A DNA stretch of 64,000 bases from Nitrospirota bacterium (GTDB lineage Bacteria > Nitrospirota > Thermodesulfovibrionia > Thermodesulfovibrionales > JdFR-88), in contig JAKBYX010000005.1 of NCBI GenBank assembly GCA_021840255.1, forward strand, positions 62,001 through 126,000. Reading direction: 5' to 3'. Below, one piece after another: positions 24,365 through 33,666 of the stretch; positions within the stretch are counted from its first letter, which is position 1, and each line of letters begins with the position of its first letter. The notes beneath the pieces are model-generated. The model was not told the origin of the DNA. It was given only the letters and a program-made list of their open reading frames with translations, and did not search any database. Made by a program: the position numbers and the translations under genes.

Positions 24365-25826
24365 AGAGTCTTTTCATTATCTCCCTGGCCGCCACAACGC
24401 CCGAAGCCGAGGACTGCACCAGCCCCCTGCTCACGCCCGCGCCATCACCCACGGCAAAGAGGTTTTCTATCCCGCTTTCAAGAGACGAATTCAGCCTGGG
24501 TTTCATCGAATAGAATTTTACCTCTACCCCATAGAGCAAGGTGTGCCTTGAATTGATCCCCGGGGCCAGTTTGTCCAGGGCATCCATCATCTCCATTATA
24601 TCGGTTAAATACCTGAACGGTATCACGAAGCTCAGGTCCCCCGGCGTTGAATCCTTAAGCGTGGGGACCACCGTGCCGCGCCCTATACGCTCCGGCGTGG
24701 AGCGCCTTCCGCTTTGAAGATCACCAAGCCTCTGCACTATTACGCCATGGCCCAGGAAGTTGGCAAGCCTGGCTATGTGCCTGCCGTATGAGACGGGTTC
24801 ATGGAAAGGCTCCGTGAACGTGGTGCTCACCAGGAGGGCGAAGTTGGTGTTCGGCGTCCTCCTGGTGGAATAACTGTGGCCGTTCACCGTCCAGATACCC
24901 TTGAGGTATTCCTTCACCACCTCCCCATAAGGGTTTACGCAAAAGGTCCTCACCTTGTCGTCAAAGGCCTTTGAATAAAAGACAAGTTTCGGCTCGTAAG
25001 TGACCCTGGTCAGGGGTTCCATTACAGGGGCCGGGACCTCGACCCTCACCCCTATGTCCACGGGGTTATTGATGGTTTCCAGCCTGAGTCTTTTTACCTC
25101 CTTCTCAAGCCACTTTGAGCCTTCCCTGCCAGGGGCAACTATTACAAAACCGGCCTCTATCTCATCCCCCGTCGCAAGCCGGACACCGGCGGCCCTTGAG
25201 GCCCCCTTTTGCCCCTCCATGATCTTCCCCGGACCTGTCAGTATCTGTTCCACCTCGCGCTCAAACAGCACGTCAACCTTGCCTTCCAGATGTGTCCTCA
25301 TCCGGCTCAGGACCCCTTTTGCCCTGTCTGTGCCTATGTGCCTTATCCTTGAGCGGACCAGGAAAAGCCCGTTTCTGGCCGCCTCTCTGGATATGTTGTC
25401 CAGCTCTTCCCCTTCGTGCCCGTAATATTCCTCCGGAGCGCCAAACCGGACGTAAACCCTGTCGACATAATCGATCATATCGAGAAGCATGTCCTGGCCG
25501 ATATAGTCCTTCAGGTAGCCCCCCACCTCCGGGGACAGGGAGAGCTTGCCGTCGCTGAAGGCCCCCGCCCCGCCCCATCCGCTTAAAAGGCCGCAGAGCG
25601 CGCAGGCCGCGCAGGATATCTCTTTGGTCTTCATGGGGCAGACCCGCCTGTCGATGTCCCTGCCTTTTTCAATGATAAGGACGCTTGGGGCCTTCCCCTT
25701 TTGAGGGCCGTTCCCGGCAGATGCAACAAGCTCCATTGCCGCAAAGATGCCGGCCGGCCCGGCGCCAACGATCACCACATCATATTTTCTGGATTTTTTG
25801 CTTTTCCCTTTTTCTTTTTCTTCCAA
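24363..25826 (-). CDS. FAD-dependent dehydrogenase of the COG2509 type
   Basis: A 487-residue flavoprotein. The N-terminus has the Rossmann motif VVIVGAGPAGIFAAMEL. Close behind come a Cys-rich segment (CPMKTKEISCAACALCG) and SGWGGAGAFSDGKLSLS, which mark this uncharacterised dehydrogenase group. The C-terminus has NLFAVGDGAGVSRGLVQ, the second FAD motif. The annotated start is TTG with AGGGG upstream; it may be shorter. Reaction and substrate are unknown. A family-1 repeat follows the stop. Confidence 0.8.
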   Translation of the reverse strand: MEEKEKGKSKKSRKYDVVIVGAGPAGIFAAMELVASAGNGPQKGKAPSVLIIEKGRDIDRRVCPMKTKEISCAACALCGLLSGWGGAGAFSDGKLSLSPEVGGYLKDYIGQDMLLDMIDYVDRVYVRFGAPEEYYGHEGEELDNISREAARNGLFLVRSRIRHIGTDRAKGVLSRMRTHLEGKVDVLFEREVEQILTGPGKIMEGQKGASRAAGVRLATGDEIEAGFVIVAPGREGSKWLEKEVKRLRLETINNPVDIGVRVEVPAPVMEPLTRVTYEPKLVFYSKAFDDKVRTFCVNPYGEVVKEYLKGIWTVNGHSYSTRRTPNTNFALLVSTTFTEPFHEPVSYGRHIARLANFLGHGVIVQRLGDLQSGRRSTPERIGRGTVVPTLKDSTPGDLSFVIPFRYLTDIMEMMDALDKLAPGINSRHTLLYGVEVKFYSMKPRLNSSLESGIENLFAVGDGAGVSRGLVQSSASGVVAAREIMKRL

Positions 25827-25887
25827 CGCGTTGCCCCTGTAATCCTTTAGCTTTTTCGGGCGTCCAAGGCTTTGAACGGGTTTTAAA

Positions 25888-25909
25888 TTTAATTTAATTT
25901 AATTTAATT
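25888..25909. repeat. TTTAA tandem repeat
   Basis: Four perfect TTTAA units followed by a T-run, between the flavoprotein gene and the end of the YjbQ-family gene. It is simple-sequence DNA and may vary in copy number between strains. Confidence 0.7.
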
Positions 25910-25911
25910 TT

Positions 25912-26310
25912 TTAGCCCTTGATGATCTTCACCACGCACCTGCGGTGGCGCGGGCCGTCGAATTCGCAGAAGTAGATGGACTGCCAGGTGCCAAGGGTGA
26001 GTTTGCCCGCCTCCACGGGGACGCTGGCGCTCACGCCGGCAAGAGTGGATTTAACGTGCGCATCGGCATTGCCTTCCCGGTGAAAATATCCCAGGTCATG
26101 GGGGACAAGGCGGGCAAGGCTGTTTATGATGTCCCGCTGCACGGAAGGGTCCGCCCCTTCGTTTATGGTGACCCCGGCAGTTGTGTGGGGAACGTATACG
26201 TAGCAGACGCCCTCTTTTATGCCGGACTCCACAAGGGCATCCTCAATCTCGGCGGTTATGTCTATGAACTCGTTTCGCTGCTTGCTGCGGACGTTCAGAT
26301 ACTTGATCAT
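25912..26310 (-). CDS. YjbQ/UPF0047 family protein
   Basis: A 132-residue protein. ATG 26310 is preferred over the ATG at 26328 because GGAGGGGG lies eight bases before it. The family pattern is clear: VPHTTAGVTINEGADPSVQRDI, HREGNADAHVKSTLAG and GTWQSIYFCEFDGPRHRR, with conserved His, Glu and Asp likely to bind a metal. E. coli YjbQ shows weak thiamine phosphate synthase activity, but the cellular role is not settled. A TTTAA repeat separates it from the downstream flavoprotein gene. Confidence 0.9.
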   Translation of the reverse strand: MIKYLNVRSKQRNEFIDITAEIEDALVESGIKEGVCYVYVPHTTAGVTINEGADPSVQRDIINSLARLVPHDLGYFHREGNADAHVKSTLAGVSASVPVEAGKLTLGTWQSIYFCEFDGPRHRRCVVKIIKG

Positions 26311-26440
26311 GCCGATGGCCCCCTCCATGCAAGCGCAAGTAACAAGAATCAGCCAATAGGTGACGAGAAACCAATTGAGGGCCCACAGTCAACAGAACGG
26401 GCCTCCGTCTGCACCCGCTGCCAAAATTAAAATTCTTTTT

Positions 26441-27436
26441 TTAAATCCCCGCCTTTTTCAGGACCTCGTCATAAAAACCGTCTCCTGCCCGCATCTTAAC
26501 GGAGAGGGAATAAAGGCCGTCTTCCCCGCTGCAGGCGTCTCCGAGTCTCATTATATCCTTTTCGGTAGTGATAATCCACAGCCCATGGGCCTTCTTTTTT
26601 ATGCGCCCGATGTCGGCCCGGCTGAACATATGGTGGTCCCGGAACTCCATGAAGCCCTTTATGACCGCCCCGGTCTCCATAAGGCTCTGCCTGAAGGAAT
26701 AGGGCTCCCCGATGCCCGCAAAGGCGAAGACCTCCTTCCCTCGGAGGCTATCGACCGGGAAAGCGGCGCCGGTTGCGCAGCAGGCCACGCCATCGGCCTC
26801 GTACCAGGCAGGATATATGAGGGCATGGGCGTTATATTTCCTTATCTCTTTTTCATAGGCATCGGGAATCTCCCTGGTCTTGCTGACCACGATGATGTCC
26901 GCCCGCTTCATGGCGGACAGAGGCTCTCGCAGGCTTCCCACGGGTATGAGCTTTTCAAGATAAAACGGGTCCGTCGCGCTTAAAAGGAGTATGTCCAGAT
27001 CCCGCTTCAGCCTCCAGTGCTGAAAACCATCATCGAGGATGAAGAGCCCGGGCGGCCCTCCATTTGACAGCCTGGCGAGGGTCCCTGCGTACAGGCCGGC
27101 CTCATACCTGTCCGCGCCTTTAATAACGGGGATGCCCTGAAGCCTTGAGGCCATCATGAGGGGCTCATCGCCCGCCTCCCTTGCGCTCATTTGCGGGGTT
27201 ATGAGGGCGGGCCCCGGAAGGCTCCCCTTGTAGCCCCTTGTGAGGACAGCGGCACGATACCCTTTATCTTTAAGGAAACCGGCCAGTGCGATCACAAGCG
27301 AGGTCTTGCCGGTGCCCCCGGTCGTAAGGTTGCCGACGCTGATCACCCTGGCCGGCAGCGACTTGGCGCTCTTTGACTTCCGCCGTTTATCTAACCGGTA
27401 GCCCAGGTAATATGCAAGCTCAAAAAGACCTTTCAC
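26441..27436 (-). CDS. lpxK: tetraacyldisaccharide 4'-kinase
   Basis: A 331-residue inner-membrane kinase that phosphorylates the 4' position of the lipid A disaccharide. It starts with GTG, has an N-terminal membrane-associating helix, then GNLTTGGTGKTSLV (P-loop), TRGYKGSLPG, GDEPLMMASRL and LDDGFQHWRLKRDLDILLL, all characteristic. It lies a few genes from lpxB and waaA, so lipid A genes cluster loosely here. Confidence 0.95.
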   Translation of the reverse strand: MKGLFELAYYLGYRLDKRRKSKSAKSLPARVISVGNLTTGGTGKTSLVIALAGFLKDKGYRAAVLTRGYKGSLPGPALITPQMSAREAGDEPLMMASRLQGIPVIKGADRYEAGLYAGTLARLSNGGPPGLFILDDGFQHWRLKRDLDILLLSATDPFYLEKLIPVGSLREPLSAMKRADIIVVSKTREIPDAYEKEIRKYNAHALIYPAWYEADGVACCATGAAFPVDSLRGKEVFAFAGIGEPYSFRQSLMETGAVIKGFMEFRDHHMFSRADIGRIKKKAHGLWIITTEKDIMRLGDACSGEDGLYSLSVKMRAGDGFYDEVLKKAGI

Positions 27437-27641
27437 TGTTTTTTATTCTAACGCGAATCGTATTTCAAAAAAAGGGATTTTAATTAAGCATACTCTCCCC
27501 GAGGAAGGTTGAGCGCCAGAACCGCCCAAACCACCAGAACCAAATGTGATGCAAAACACCTGTTTAAAGTTTATGGTTTTTTTTCACGACATAAGAAGCA
27601 AAGAGCTCTTGACCTCAAACCATTAATACGGAGGAACGAGT

Positions 27642-27896
27642 ATGATTACAAACGTATCAGCTCCAAACGCGGCACAGCCCCCCCCGGACCTATCAAAACC
27701 TGTGAATGGGAGATTGGCGCAGGGGGGGCAGCGGCAAGCCCCCAAGGATATCGTTCAGATCAGCAGCGCCGGGCAATCGGCGTTGCAAGAGGCGTCCGAG
27801 ACCGCCCAGCAGACCGCCAAAGAGGCCAGGTCCGGAGATATCCAGGCACAAAGGCTGCTGGCAAGAGAGGCAGCCGAAAAAGCGGCCGGAAGCTAA
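27642..27896 (+). CDS. small hypothetical protein (84 aa)
   Basis: A well-supported short gene: GGAGG stands six bases before the ATG. The protein has a Pro/Gln-rich start (NAAQPPPDLSKPVNG), then DIVQISSAGQSALQEA and an Ala/Glu/Arg-rich likely helix to the end (about residues 45-84). The D-x-V-x-I-S-x-A-G pattern recalls short segments near the ends of flagellar and other small structural or regulatory proteins, but I do not assign a family. A 16-bp inverted repeat follows 10 bases after the stop. Confidence 0.65.
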   Translation: MITNVSAPNAAQPPPDLSKPVNGRLAQGGQRQAPKDIVQISSAGQSALQEASETAQQTAKEARSGDIQAQRLLAREAAEKAAGS

Positions 27897-27906
27897 ACCG
27901 CGCTTG

Positions 27907-27974
27907 AGCGGCGCTCTATCCGGCAATCCGTGCAAAACAGTTTCAACTGAATGTCGCGCGGATAGAGCGCCGCT
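27907..27974. other. perfect 16-bp inverted repeat with 36-base loop
   Basis: AGCGGCGCTCTATCCG at 27907-27922 is exactly complementary to CGGATAGAGCGCCGCT at 27959-27974. It begins about 10 bases after the small gene. There is no downstream T-run on the plus strand (TTCAAAAAA follows), so it is an atypical terminator, an mRNA-stabilising 3' structure, or the ends of a tiny mobile element. Confidence 0.75.
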
Positions 27975-28143
27975 TCAAAAAACCATGTAAGGGAGGGCAC
28001 AGCCGCAAGCGCCCATTTTCAGCGCTTTCCATGTGTCCGATATTATTATTAGGGGGAAAAACCTATTAAAAGAGCAGGAGACTAATCAGGATACAGGCCG
28101 AAGCCGGTTTCGAATGTGCTGAATGCGAACACGGCCAGCCAAG

Positions 28144-29973
28144 TCACATCTCTACCCTGGTCACGACCCCGTGCATCTTGTCTGAAGGCAGCTTGTAAAA
28201 CTGCACAAAGGAGGGCGAGATCCTTTTTATTATCGAAAACATCTGCCAGAAACCATTTGTGGTGACTATTTCCTCTATTCCGTAGAAAATGGCTTTTTCG
28301 TCGATGCCTGTGGCCTTAAGACGCTTTTCGAGGTCTATGACCTCCATGTACCCGGCATCCACTTTCAGAACCCCCAGGCCTGGTGCAAGGGCGGGCTGAA
28401 AATCAACCTTAACACCAAAAGGCTCGTAGCGTTTCGTTATGGACACTATAATGTTTTCTTCGTAGATGATCCCGTTCACCAGCATCGTATTTACCATATA
28501 GGGCGGTATCTCCGAGGGGTCCTTCGAAAAGAAAAGCGCTGTGCCTCGTATCCTGTGCGCCACCGAGACCGCCTCCTTGTAATCCGCGAGGAACTTTTCG
28601 ATCTTTACCGGGCGCAGCCTCCTGTAAAGCCTTCTTTGCCCCGTGGTAAAGAGCACTATCAGGTAGCAGGGCATTGAGGCTATTATCAGCGACCAGTACC
28701 CGCCATAAGGTATCTTGAACATGTTGGAGAACAGGAAAACCGCGTCCACGAGCGCCACAATGACTGAAACCGACATTAGCGCCGGCTTTTTGCGCAGGTA
28801 GAATATCCAGCTCATCATTATGCCCGTCAGAGTCATCGTGCCCGTAACGGCAAGGCCGTAGGCCGCCGCGAGACTGCTTGACTGCTTGAACACCACCATG
28901 ATGAGCAGCACCGCGCCCAAGAGAAACCAGTTCACAAAACCCATGTAAATCTGTGAACGAAGCTCGGCGGAGGTGTACTCCACCCTGAACATGGGCATCA
29001 GCCGTGTGGTTATGCCCTGGTAGACTATCGAGAACATACCGCTTATCATGGCCTGTGATGCGATGATGGTGGCCGCGATGCTAAGAACCAAAAAAGGCAC
29101 ATAAAGGTGCGGTGCCTGACTATAGAGCATCTCGAAGAGAACGCTTTTTGCTCCAGGGTGCCTGAGGATGAATGAGCCCTGTCCCAGGTAGCTTAAGACA
29201 AGCGCAATAAAGACGAAACGCCAGGCGTTTCGTATTGGCTCGCGCCCAAGGTGCCCCATGTCAGCATACAGCGCTTCGCCGCCTGTTGCGCAAAGCGTTA
29301 CCTCGGAGAGGATGAAGAACCCCGCAAGCCCGTTATGCATCATGAATTTCATGCCGTACCATGGGTTAATGGACGCGAGCACCACGGGGGCCTTTAGTAT
29401 CGACACCGTGCCGGAGAGCGCCAACACACCAAACCAGACGAGCATGACAGGGCCAAACGCACCCGCGATCCGTTCGGTACCGCGCCGCTGAAAAGAAAAA
29501 AGCAGGATCGCTATCGATGAGGCGATAAGGATGAGTATTGTCTGGCTGATGTGTCCAAATCCTGGTATGAGCCGGATACCTTCCACGGCACTAAGTATGC
29601 TTATGGCCGGGGTGATGACCCCGTCACCTATGAGCAATGAAATGCCAAGTATCGCCAGAAAGGTTACAATGGCCACGGGCCGGGACTTTTTGACAAGCCG
29701 GATCAACATCTCTCGCAGCACAATCGTGCCGCCTTCGCCCTTTTCGCCAAGGCCCATGGCAAGCCAGGCATATTCGCCACTTACGAGTATGATCAGTGTC
29801 CAGACAACAAGCGAAAGTATCCCCGCCACGTTGCCTGCTGTGCGCTTCGTAAGCAGGAACACAACGGCAAGGGTATAGATAGGGCTTGTCCCTATGTCTC
29901 CGAAGACAAGCCCCATGGATTTTACAACGCCACCGAAGGGGCTGTTCTTTCCGGCCGGCCGCGTTTCCGGCAT
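28144..29973 (-). CDS. kup: low-affinity potassium uptake protein Kup
   Basis: A 609-residue inner-membrane K+/H+ symporter of the HAK/KUP/KT family. About 12 helices fill the first ~440 residues, beginning with the signature MGLVFGDIGTSPIYTL. A cytoplasmic C-terminal domain of ~170 residues follows. GGEALYADMGHLGREPIR is also typical. It stands alone between the small gene and the LPS operon, in the same direction as waaA. Confidence 0.95.
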   Translation of the reverse strand: MPETRPAGKNSPFGGVVKSMGLVFGDIGTSPIYTLAVVFLLTKRTAGNVAGILSLVVWTLIILVSGEYAWLAMGLGEKGEGGTIVLREMLIRLVKKSRPVAIVTFLAILGISLLIGDGVITPAISILSAVEGIRLIPGFGHISQTILILIASSIAILLFSFQRRGTERIAGAFGPVMLVWFGVLALSGTVSILKAPVVLASINPWYGMKFMMHNGLAGFFILSEVTLCATGGEALYADMGHLGREPIRNAWRFVFIALVLSYLGQGSFILRHPGAKSVLFEMLYSQAPHLYVPFLVLSIAATIIASQAMISGMFSIVYQGITTRLMPMFRVEYTSAELRSQIYMGFVNWFLLGAVLLIMVVFKQSSSLAAAYGLAVTGTMTLTGIMMSWIFYLRKKPALMSVSVIVALVDAVFLFSNMFKIPYGGYWSLIIASMPCYLIVLFTTGQRRLYRRLRPVKIEKFLADYKEAVSVAHRIRGTALFFSKDPSEIPPYMVNTMLVNGIIYEENIIVSITKRYEPFGVKVDFQPALAPGLGVLKVDAGYMEVIDLEKRLKATGIDEKAIFYGIEEIVTTNGFWQMFSIIKRISPSFVQFYKLPSDKMHGVVTRVEM

Positions 29974-30114
29974 AAGTTAACAGGACCTGCCTTTTAAGAA
30001 AATTCTGGCCATTGATAATTTATACCTCGTTTTAGTCCCAATGAAAATCCTCGATCATAAAAATAGACTAAAAAGAATTTTCAGAGCAGCATTTTAAAGA
30101 GGGGAGAAACTGGT

Positions 30115-31401
30115 TCAGATCTTAAGATGGTCCAGCATGGCGTTTACCGTCTTTTGCACCGCCCCCGAGCGCTCAAGATAAAACTCCCTGGCCTTGCCGC
30201 CCATTTGGGCCCTCTTGCCTTCATCAGCCAGAAGCCCTTCAAGGGCCTCAAGCAGGGAGTCCTCCCGCGCCATCAACGCCCCGCCTGCCTTTAAAAGCTC
30301 CCCCATGAACGGAAAGTTCCGCATATCAGGGCCGCATATGACGGGCTTTCCCCAATAGGCAGGCTCTAGCGGGTTCTGGCCGCCGCGGCTGGAAAAACTT
30401 CCGCCCACTATGGCGGCATCCGCCCTTGAATATACCCGGAAAAGCTCTCCCACGGTATCGACCACTATTACAGACTCGGACAAAAAACCTTTTTGCCCGC
30501 AGGCTTCGGAACTCTTCAGATGATCAAGACCGGCAGCCCTGAGCTCCTCTTCAACCTCAGAAACACGCTCCGGGTGCCTGGGGGCAAGCACAAGACGCAG
30601 CCCGGGGAATCTTCCGCGGAGCCTCTTGTAAACCGATATTATCAGCCCCTCCTCGCCTTTGTGCGTGCTTCCGGCCACGATCACAGGGGCGCCCGCAGGG
30701 AGCTTCTCCAGCCAGAAAGGAATACGCCCGGAAGGCTTCATCTCGAATTTGAAATTTCCCGTCACCGCCACCTTGCCCGGCTCAGCCCCTATCGAGACCG
30801 CGCGCGCGGCATAAACTTCATCCTGCACGCACATGAGGGCCACCAGGCTTAATACCCTCCTGAAGAAAAACCTCAGCCTCCGGTAACCGGCAGCGGAGCT
30901 TTCCGATAGCCGTCCGTTTACTATAAAGACAGGCACCCCTTTGTCCGACATCACCTTTATGGCATTTGGCCAAAGCTCCGTCTCCATGAGAACAAAGGCC
31001 CGGGGTTTTATGCGGTTTGCGGCCCTGCCCAGCGCGCAGGGAAGGTCAAAAGGCAGATAGAGGACGTGCATGCCCGGAAATCTCGTCCGGGCCACTTTGC
31101 GCCCCGTATCCGTAATGGTGGAAATAACGGTCTCTATCCCGCGTTCGTTCAGGGCCTCGATAAAAGGGGCCGCAGCCATCACCTCGCCCACGCTTACCGC
31201 ATGCACCCATACGGCGCCGCCTTCATCCTTGACGGGGAAAAAATCAAAAAAGCCGAGTTTTTCGGAAAACCATTTTCGGCGTGCCCCCTTTGGTCTTTTC
31301 GATATCTCCCGCGGAAGAAAAAACGGCAGCACAAGGAAGTAGATAACGGTGTATATGAGGAACAAGAGGTTTTCCCTTTCTTTCCCTTTCCCTACTCCCA
31401 T
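30115..31401 (-). CDS. waaA: 3-deoxy-D-manno-octulosonic acid (Kdo) transferase
   Basis: A 428-residue family GT30 enzyme that adds Kdo from CMP-Kdo to lipid IVA at the inner membrane. An N-terminal membrane helix (LLFLIYTVIYFLVLPFF) is followed by VWVHAVSVGEVMAAAP (catalytic Glu region), METELWPN, VNGRLSESS, FKFEMKP, AGSTHKGEE and APRHPERVSEVE, and late by GGSFSSRGGQNPLEPA. It overlaps the 3' end of lpxB, so it is last in the gnnA-gnnB-lpxB-waaA operon. Whether it adds one Kdo or two cannot be told. Confidence 0.95.
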   Translation of the reverse strand: MGVGKGKERENLLFLIYTVIYFLVLPFFLPREISKRPKGARRKWFSEKLGFFDFFPVKDEGGAVWVHAVSVGEVMAAAPFIEALNERGIETVISTITDTGRKVARTRFPGMHVLYLPFDLPCALGRAANRIKPRAFVLMETELWPNAIKVMSDKGVPVFIVNGRLSESSAAGYRRLRFFFRRVLSLVALMCVQDEVYAARAVSIGAEPGKVAVTGNFKFEMKPSGRIPFWLEKLPAGAPVIVAGSTHKGEEGLIISVYKRLRGRFPGLRLVLAPRHPERVSEVEEELRAAGLDHLKSSEACGQKGFLSESVIVVDTVGELFRVYSRADAAIVGGSFSSRGGQNPLEPAYWGKPVICGPDMRNFPFMGELLKAGGALMAREDSLLEALEGLLADEGKRAQMGGKAREFYLERSGAVQKTVNAMLDHLKI

Positions 31402-32540
31402 CCAGCCATGCGGCAGACTATCTCCGAGACCCGTTTTGAGGCGCTTTTCCCCTCGAAAACGGCCTTTATCTCCTTGAAACGCGAAAGCATTCCCGTGCGG
31501 TATTCCGGGTTTTTAATCATCTCCCTGAGCTCCGCCATTATCTTGTCCGGCCTTGCGTCTTTCTGCAGATACTCCTTAACGACCTGCCCGCCTGAAAGGA
31601 TGTTCACAAGGGACGCGTATTTCACCTTTACCAGAGCCTTGGCAATATAGAACGTAACGGGGGAGACCTTGTAAATTACGGTGAATGGCTTTTCAAGGAG
31701 CGCGCCCTGAAGGGTCGCGGTACCGGAGGCGATAACGGCCGCACCGGAGGCCAGAAGGACGCTGAGGGCGCTTTCTTTTTTTATCACGGCCCCCAGCTCC
31801 CTGAGCGCTATGAAATCTCCTTTGAACTGCTCCGTTTTCAGATTGGGCGCCAGGGGGACAAAAAACTGCCACTCCGGAAATTCCCTTTTGAACATGCCCA
31901 GCAGGTCTATGAAGAGGGGCAAGTGCTTTTTCAGCTCAGAGGGCCTGCTGCCAGGCAGCATGGCAAGCAGCGGGCGTTTGGCATCAAGCCCAAGTCCGGA
32001 CAAAAAGCTGTTTTTGTCCGGCTGCTCCCCCCGCATCATGGATATCTCATCCAGCACGGGGTGTCCAACGAACTCGTGGGGCATACCGGCCTTCCTGTAT
32101 ATCTCTTCCTCAAAGGGAAGGATGAAGGCCATGAAATCCGCCAGCCTCTTTATCTTTTTTATCCTGCCCGCCCGCCAGGCCCAGAGCTGAGGGCTCACAT
32201 AATACAGCACAGGTATGCCCATTTTCTTAAGTTGGGCTGCAATCTTGAAATTGAAATCGGGGAAATCTATGAGGACCGCCGCCTGGGGCCGCATTTGGGC
32301 GGTCTTGGCAATAAGTTCCCTGAAAGTCTGTTTAAGGTCCTTCAGGTGGGCCAGAAGCTCGGTAAGGCCGAATGCCCCCGAGATCTCGCGGACGATCTCC
32401 ACCCCTTGCTCCCTCATGCGCTCGCCGCCCGCTCCGAACAGCTTCACATCCGGATGGGCCTTCCTTATCTCAGCGGCAAGAAGAGATCCGTACAGCTCGC
32501 CTGAAGACTCCCCGGCCACTATAAGAAGGCTTTTAGACAC
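31392..32540 (-). CDS. lpxB: lipid A disaccharide synthase
   Basis: A 382-residue family GT19 glycosyltransferase joining UDP-2,3-diacyl-sugar with lipid X. Signatures: VAGESSGELYGSLL at the start, FGAGGERMREQGVEIV, IDFPDFNFKIA, YYVSPQLWAWRAGRIKKIKR and FVGHPVLDE. It overlaps the aminotransferase gene upstream by eight bases and waaA downstream by ten. The neighbouring gnnA/gnnB-like genes suggest its substrates may carry a 3-amino group. Confidence 0.96.
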   Translation of the reverse strand: MSKSLLIVAGESSGELYGSLLAAEIRKAHPDVKLFGAGGERMREQGVEIVREISGAFGLTELLAHLKDLKQTFRELIAKTAQMRPQAAVLIDFPDFNFKIAAQLKKMGIPVLYYVSPQLWAWRAGRIKKIKRLADFMAFILPFEEEIYRKAGMPHEFVGHPVLDEISMMRGEQPDKNSFLSGLGLDAKRPLLAMLPGSRPSELKKHLPLFIDLLGMFKREFPEWQFFVPLAPNLKTEQFKGDFIALRELGAVIKKESALSVLLASGAAVIASGTATLQGALLEKPFTVIYKVSPVTFYIAKALVKVKYASLVNILSGGQVVKEYLQKDARPDKIMAELREMIKNPEYRTGMLSRFKEIKAVFEGKSASKRVSEIVCRMAGWE

Positions 32541-33666
32541 TCTTTATGGCGCTGCAGATGCGCTCTATTGCCGCGTCCTCAAGCTCAGGATAAATAGGCA
32601 GCGACACCACCTCCCTGCAGGCCGCTTCGGCGGCGGGGAAATCTCCTTCCTTGTGTCCCATGAATTTGAGCGCCGGCTGAAGATGCATGGGCACGGGATA
32701 ATATATCATCGAAGAGACCTGTTCAGCCCTCAGCTTCTCCCTCACGGCGTCCCTCCGCGGGTGCCTTATCGTGTACTGGTGGAAGACATGGGTAAAAGTA
32801 AAAGACCCGGTTTCCCCAAGCGGGGGGCATATTATGCCAGACTGCCCGTCTCCGCAGAGCAGCTTGTTATAAAGCGCTGCCTTCCGCCTTCTTGCCTCAT
32901 TATAGGAATCTACCTTTTTAAGCTTCACCAGAAGGATGGCCGCCTGCAACTCATCCAGCCTGCTGTTGAACCCCACGGCGCTGTGCATATACCCTCCGGA
33001 GGAACCGTGGTTTCTCAGAAGCCTTATCTCAGTGGCCAGGGAATCGCTGTCGACGCAGACAAGCCCTCCGTCACCGTACGCGCCCAGGTTCTTGCTGGGA
33101 TAGAAGCTGAAACAGCCGGCGTCACCAAGACTGCCGGTCTTCCTTCCGCCCAGTGTGGCTCCGAATGATTGCGCGCAGTCCTCCACCACCTTCAAGTTAT
33201 ATTTCCCGGCTATCTCAAGAATGCCGTCCATCGCGGCGGGGCAGCCAAAAATGTGGACCGGGATGAGCGCCTTTGTCCTTGGCGTGATCTTTTCCTCTAT
33301 CTTCGCGGGGTCGATATTAAAGGTGCCCGGCTCTATATCTGCAAGCACGGGCGTTGCGTTTAAGTATACTATCGCCTCCACGGTGGAGAAAAAGGTAAAA
33401 GGCGTGGTTATCACCTCGTCACCCGGCCCGATGCCAAGCGCCTTAAGCGAAAGGTGCAGCGCGTCCGTGCCGGACGCAACCCCTATTGCGTGCTTTGCGC
33501 CTATGTATTCCGCGGCCTTCTGCTCGAACTGGGATACCTTTTTGCCAAGTATGTACTGGCCGCTTTCGATCACCGCGGCCACTTCACTCAGCACCTCTTC
33601 CCTGATGTCTTCCATCTGTTTTTTCAGATCCAGCATTGGAACCATATCAGCGGGCACTCCTTGCAA
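32533..33666 (-). CDS. gnnB: DegT/DnrJ/EryC1 aminotransferase, probable GnnB (UDP-3-amino sugar)
   Basis: A 377-residue PLP enzyme of the sugar aminotransferase family. The PLP-binding Lys lies in FSFYPSKNLGAYGDGG, with GTDALHLSLKALGIGPGDEVITTPFTFFST and EDCAQSFGA upstream. The gene overlaps lpxB and the MocA-type oxidoreductase gene. In Acidithiobacillus ferrooxidans and Leptospira, GnnA (oxidoreductase) and GnnB (aminotransferase) next to lipid A genes convert UDP-GlcNAc into UDP-GlcNAc3N, leading to amide-linked acyl chains. The same pairing and position beside lpxB make this the best reading. The alternative is an O-antigen amino-sugar enzyme. The family assignment is certain; the substrate is inferred. 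Confidence 0.72.
   Translation of the reverse strand: MQGVPADMVPMLDLKKQMEDIREEVLSEVAAVIESGQYILGKKVSQFEQKAAEYIGAKHAIGVASGTDALHLSLKALGIGPGDEVITTPFTFFSTVEAIVYLNATPVLADIEPGTFNIDPAKIEEKITPRTKALIPVHIFGCPAAMDGILEIAGKYNLKVVEDCAQSFGATLGGRKTGSLGDAGCFSFYPSKNLGAYGDGGLVCVDSDSLATEIRLLRNHGSSGGYMHSAVGFNSRLDELQAAILLVKLKKVDSYNEARRRKAALYNKLLCGDGQSGIICPPLGETGSFTFTHVFHQYTIRHPRRDAVREKLRAEQVSSMIYYPVPMHLQPALKFMGHKEGDFPAAEAACREVVSLPIYPELEDAAIERICSAIKSV

Noticed and set aside
31923-33168. long plus-strand frames opposite lpxB and the aminotransferase gene
   Set aside because: Antisense shadows; the minus-strand genes show intact catalytic motifs and overlapping operon structure.
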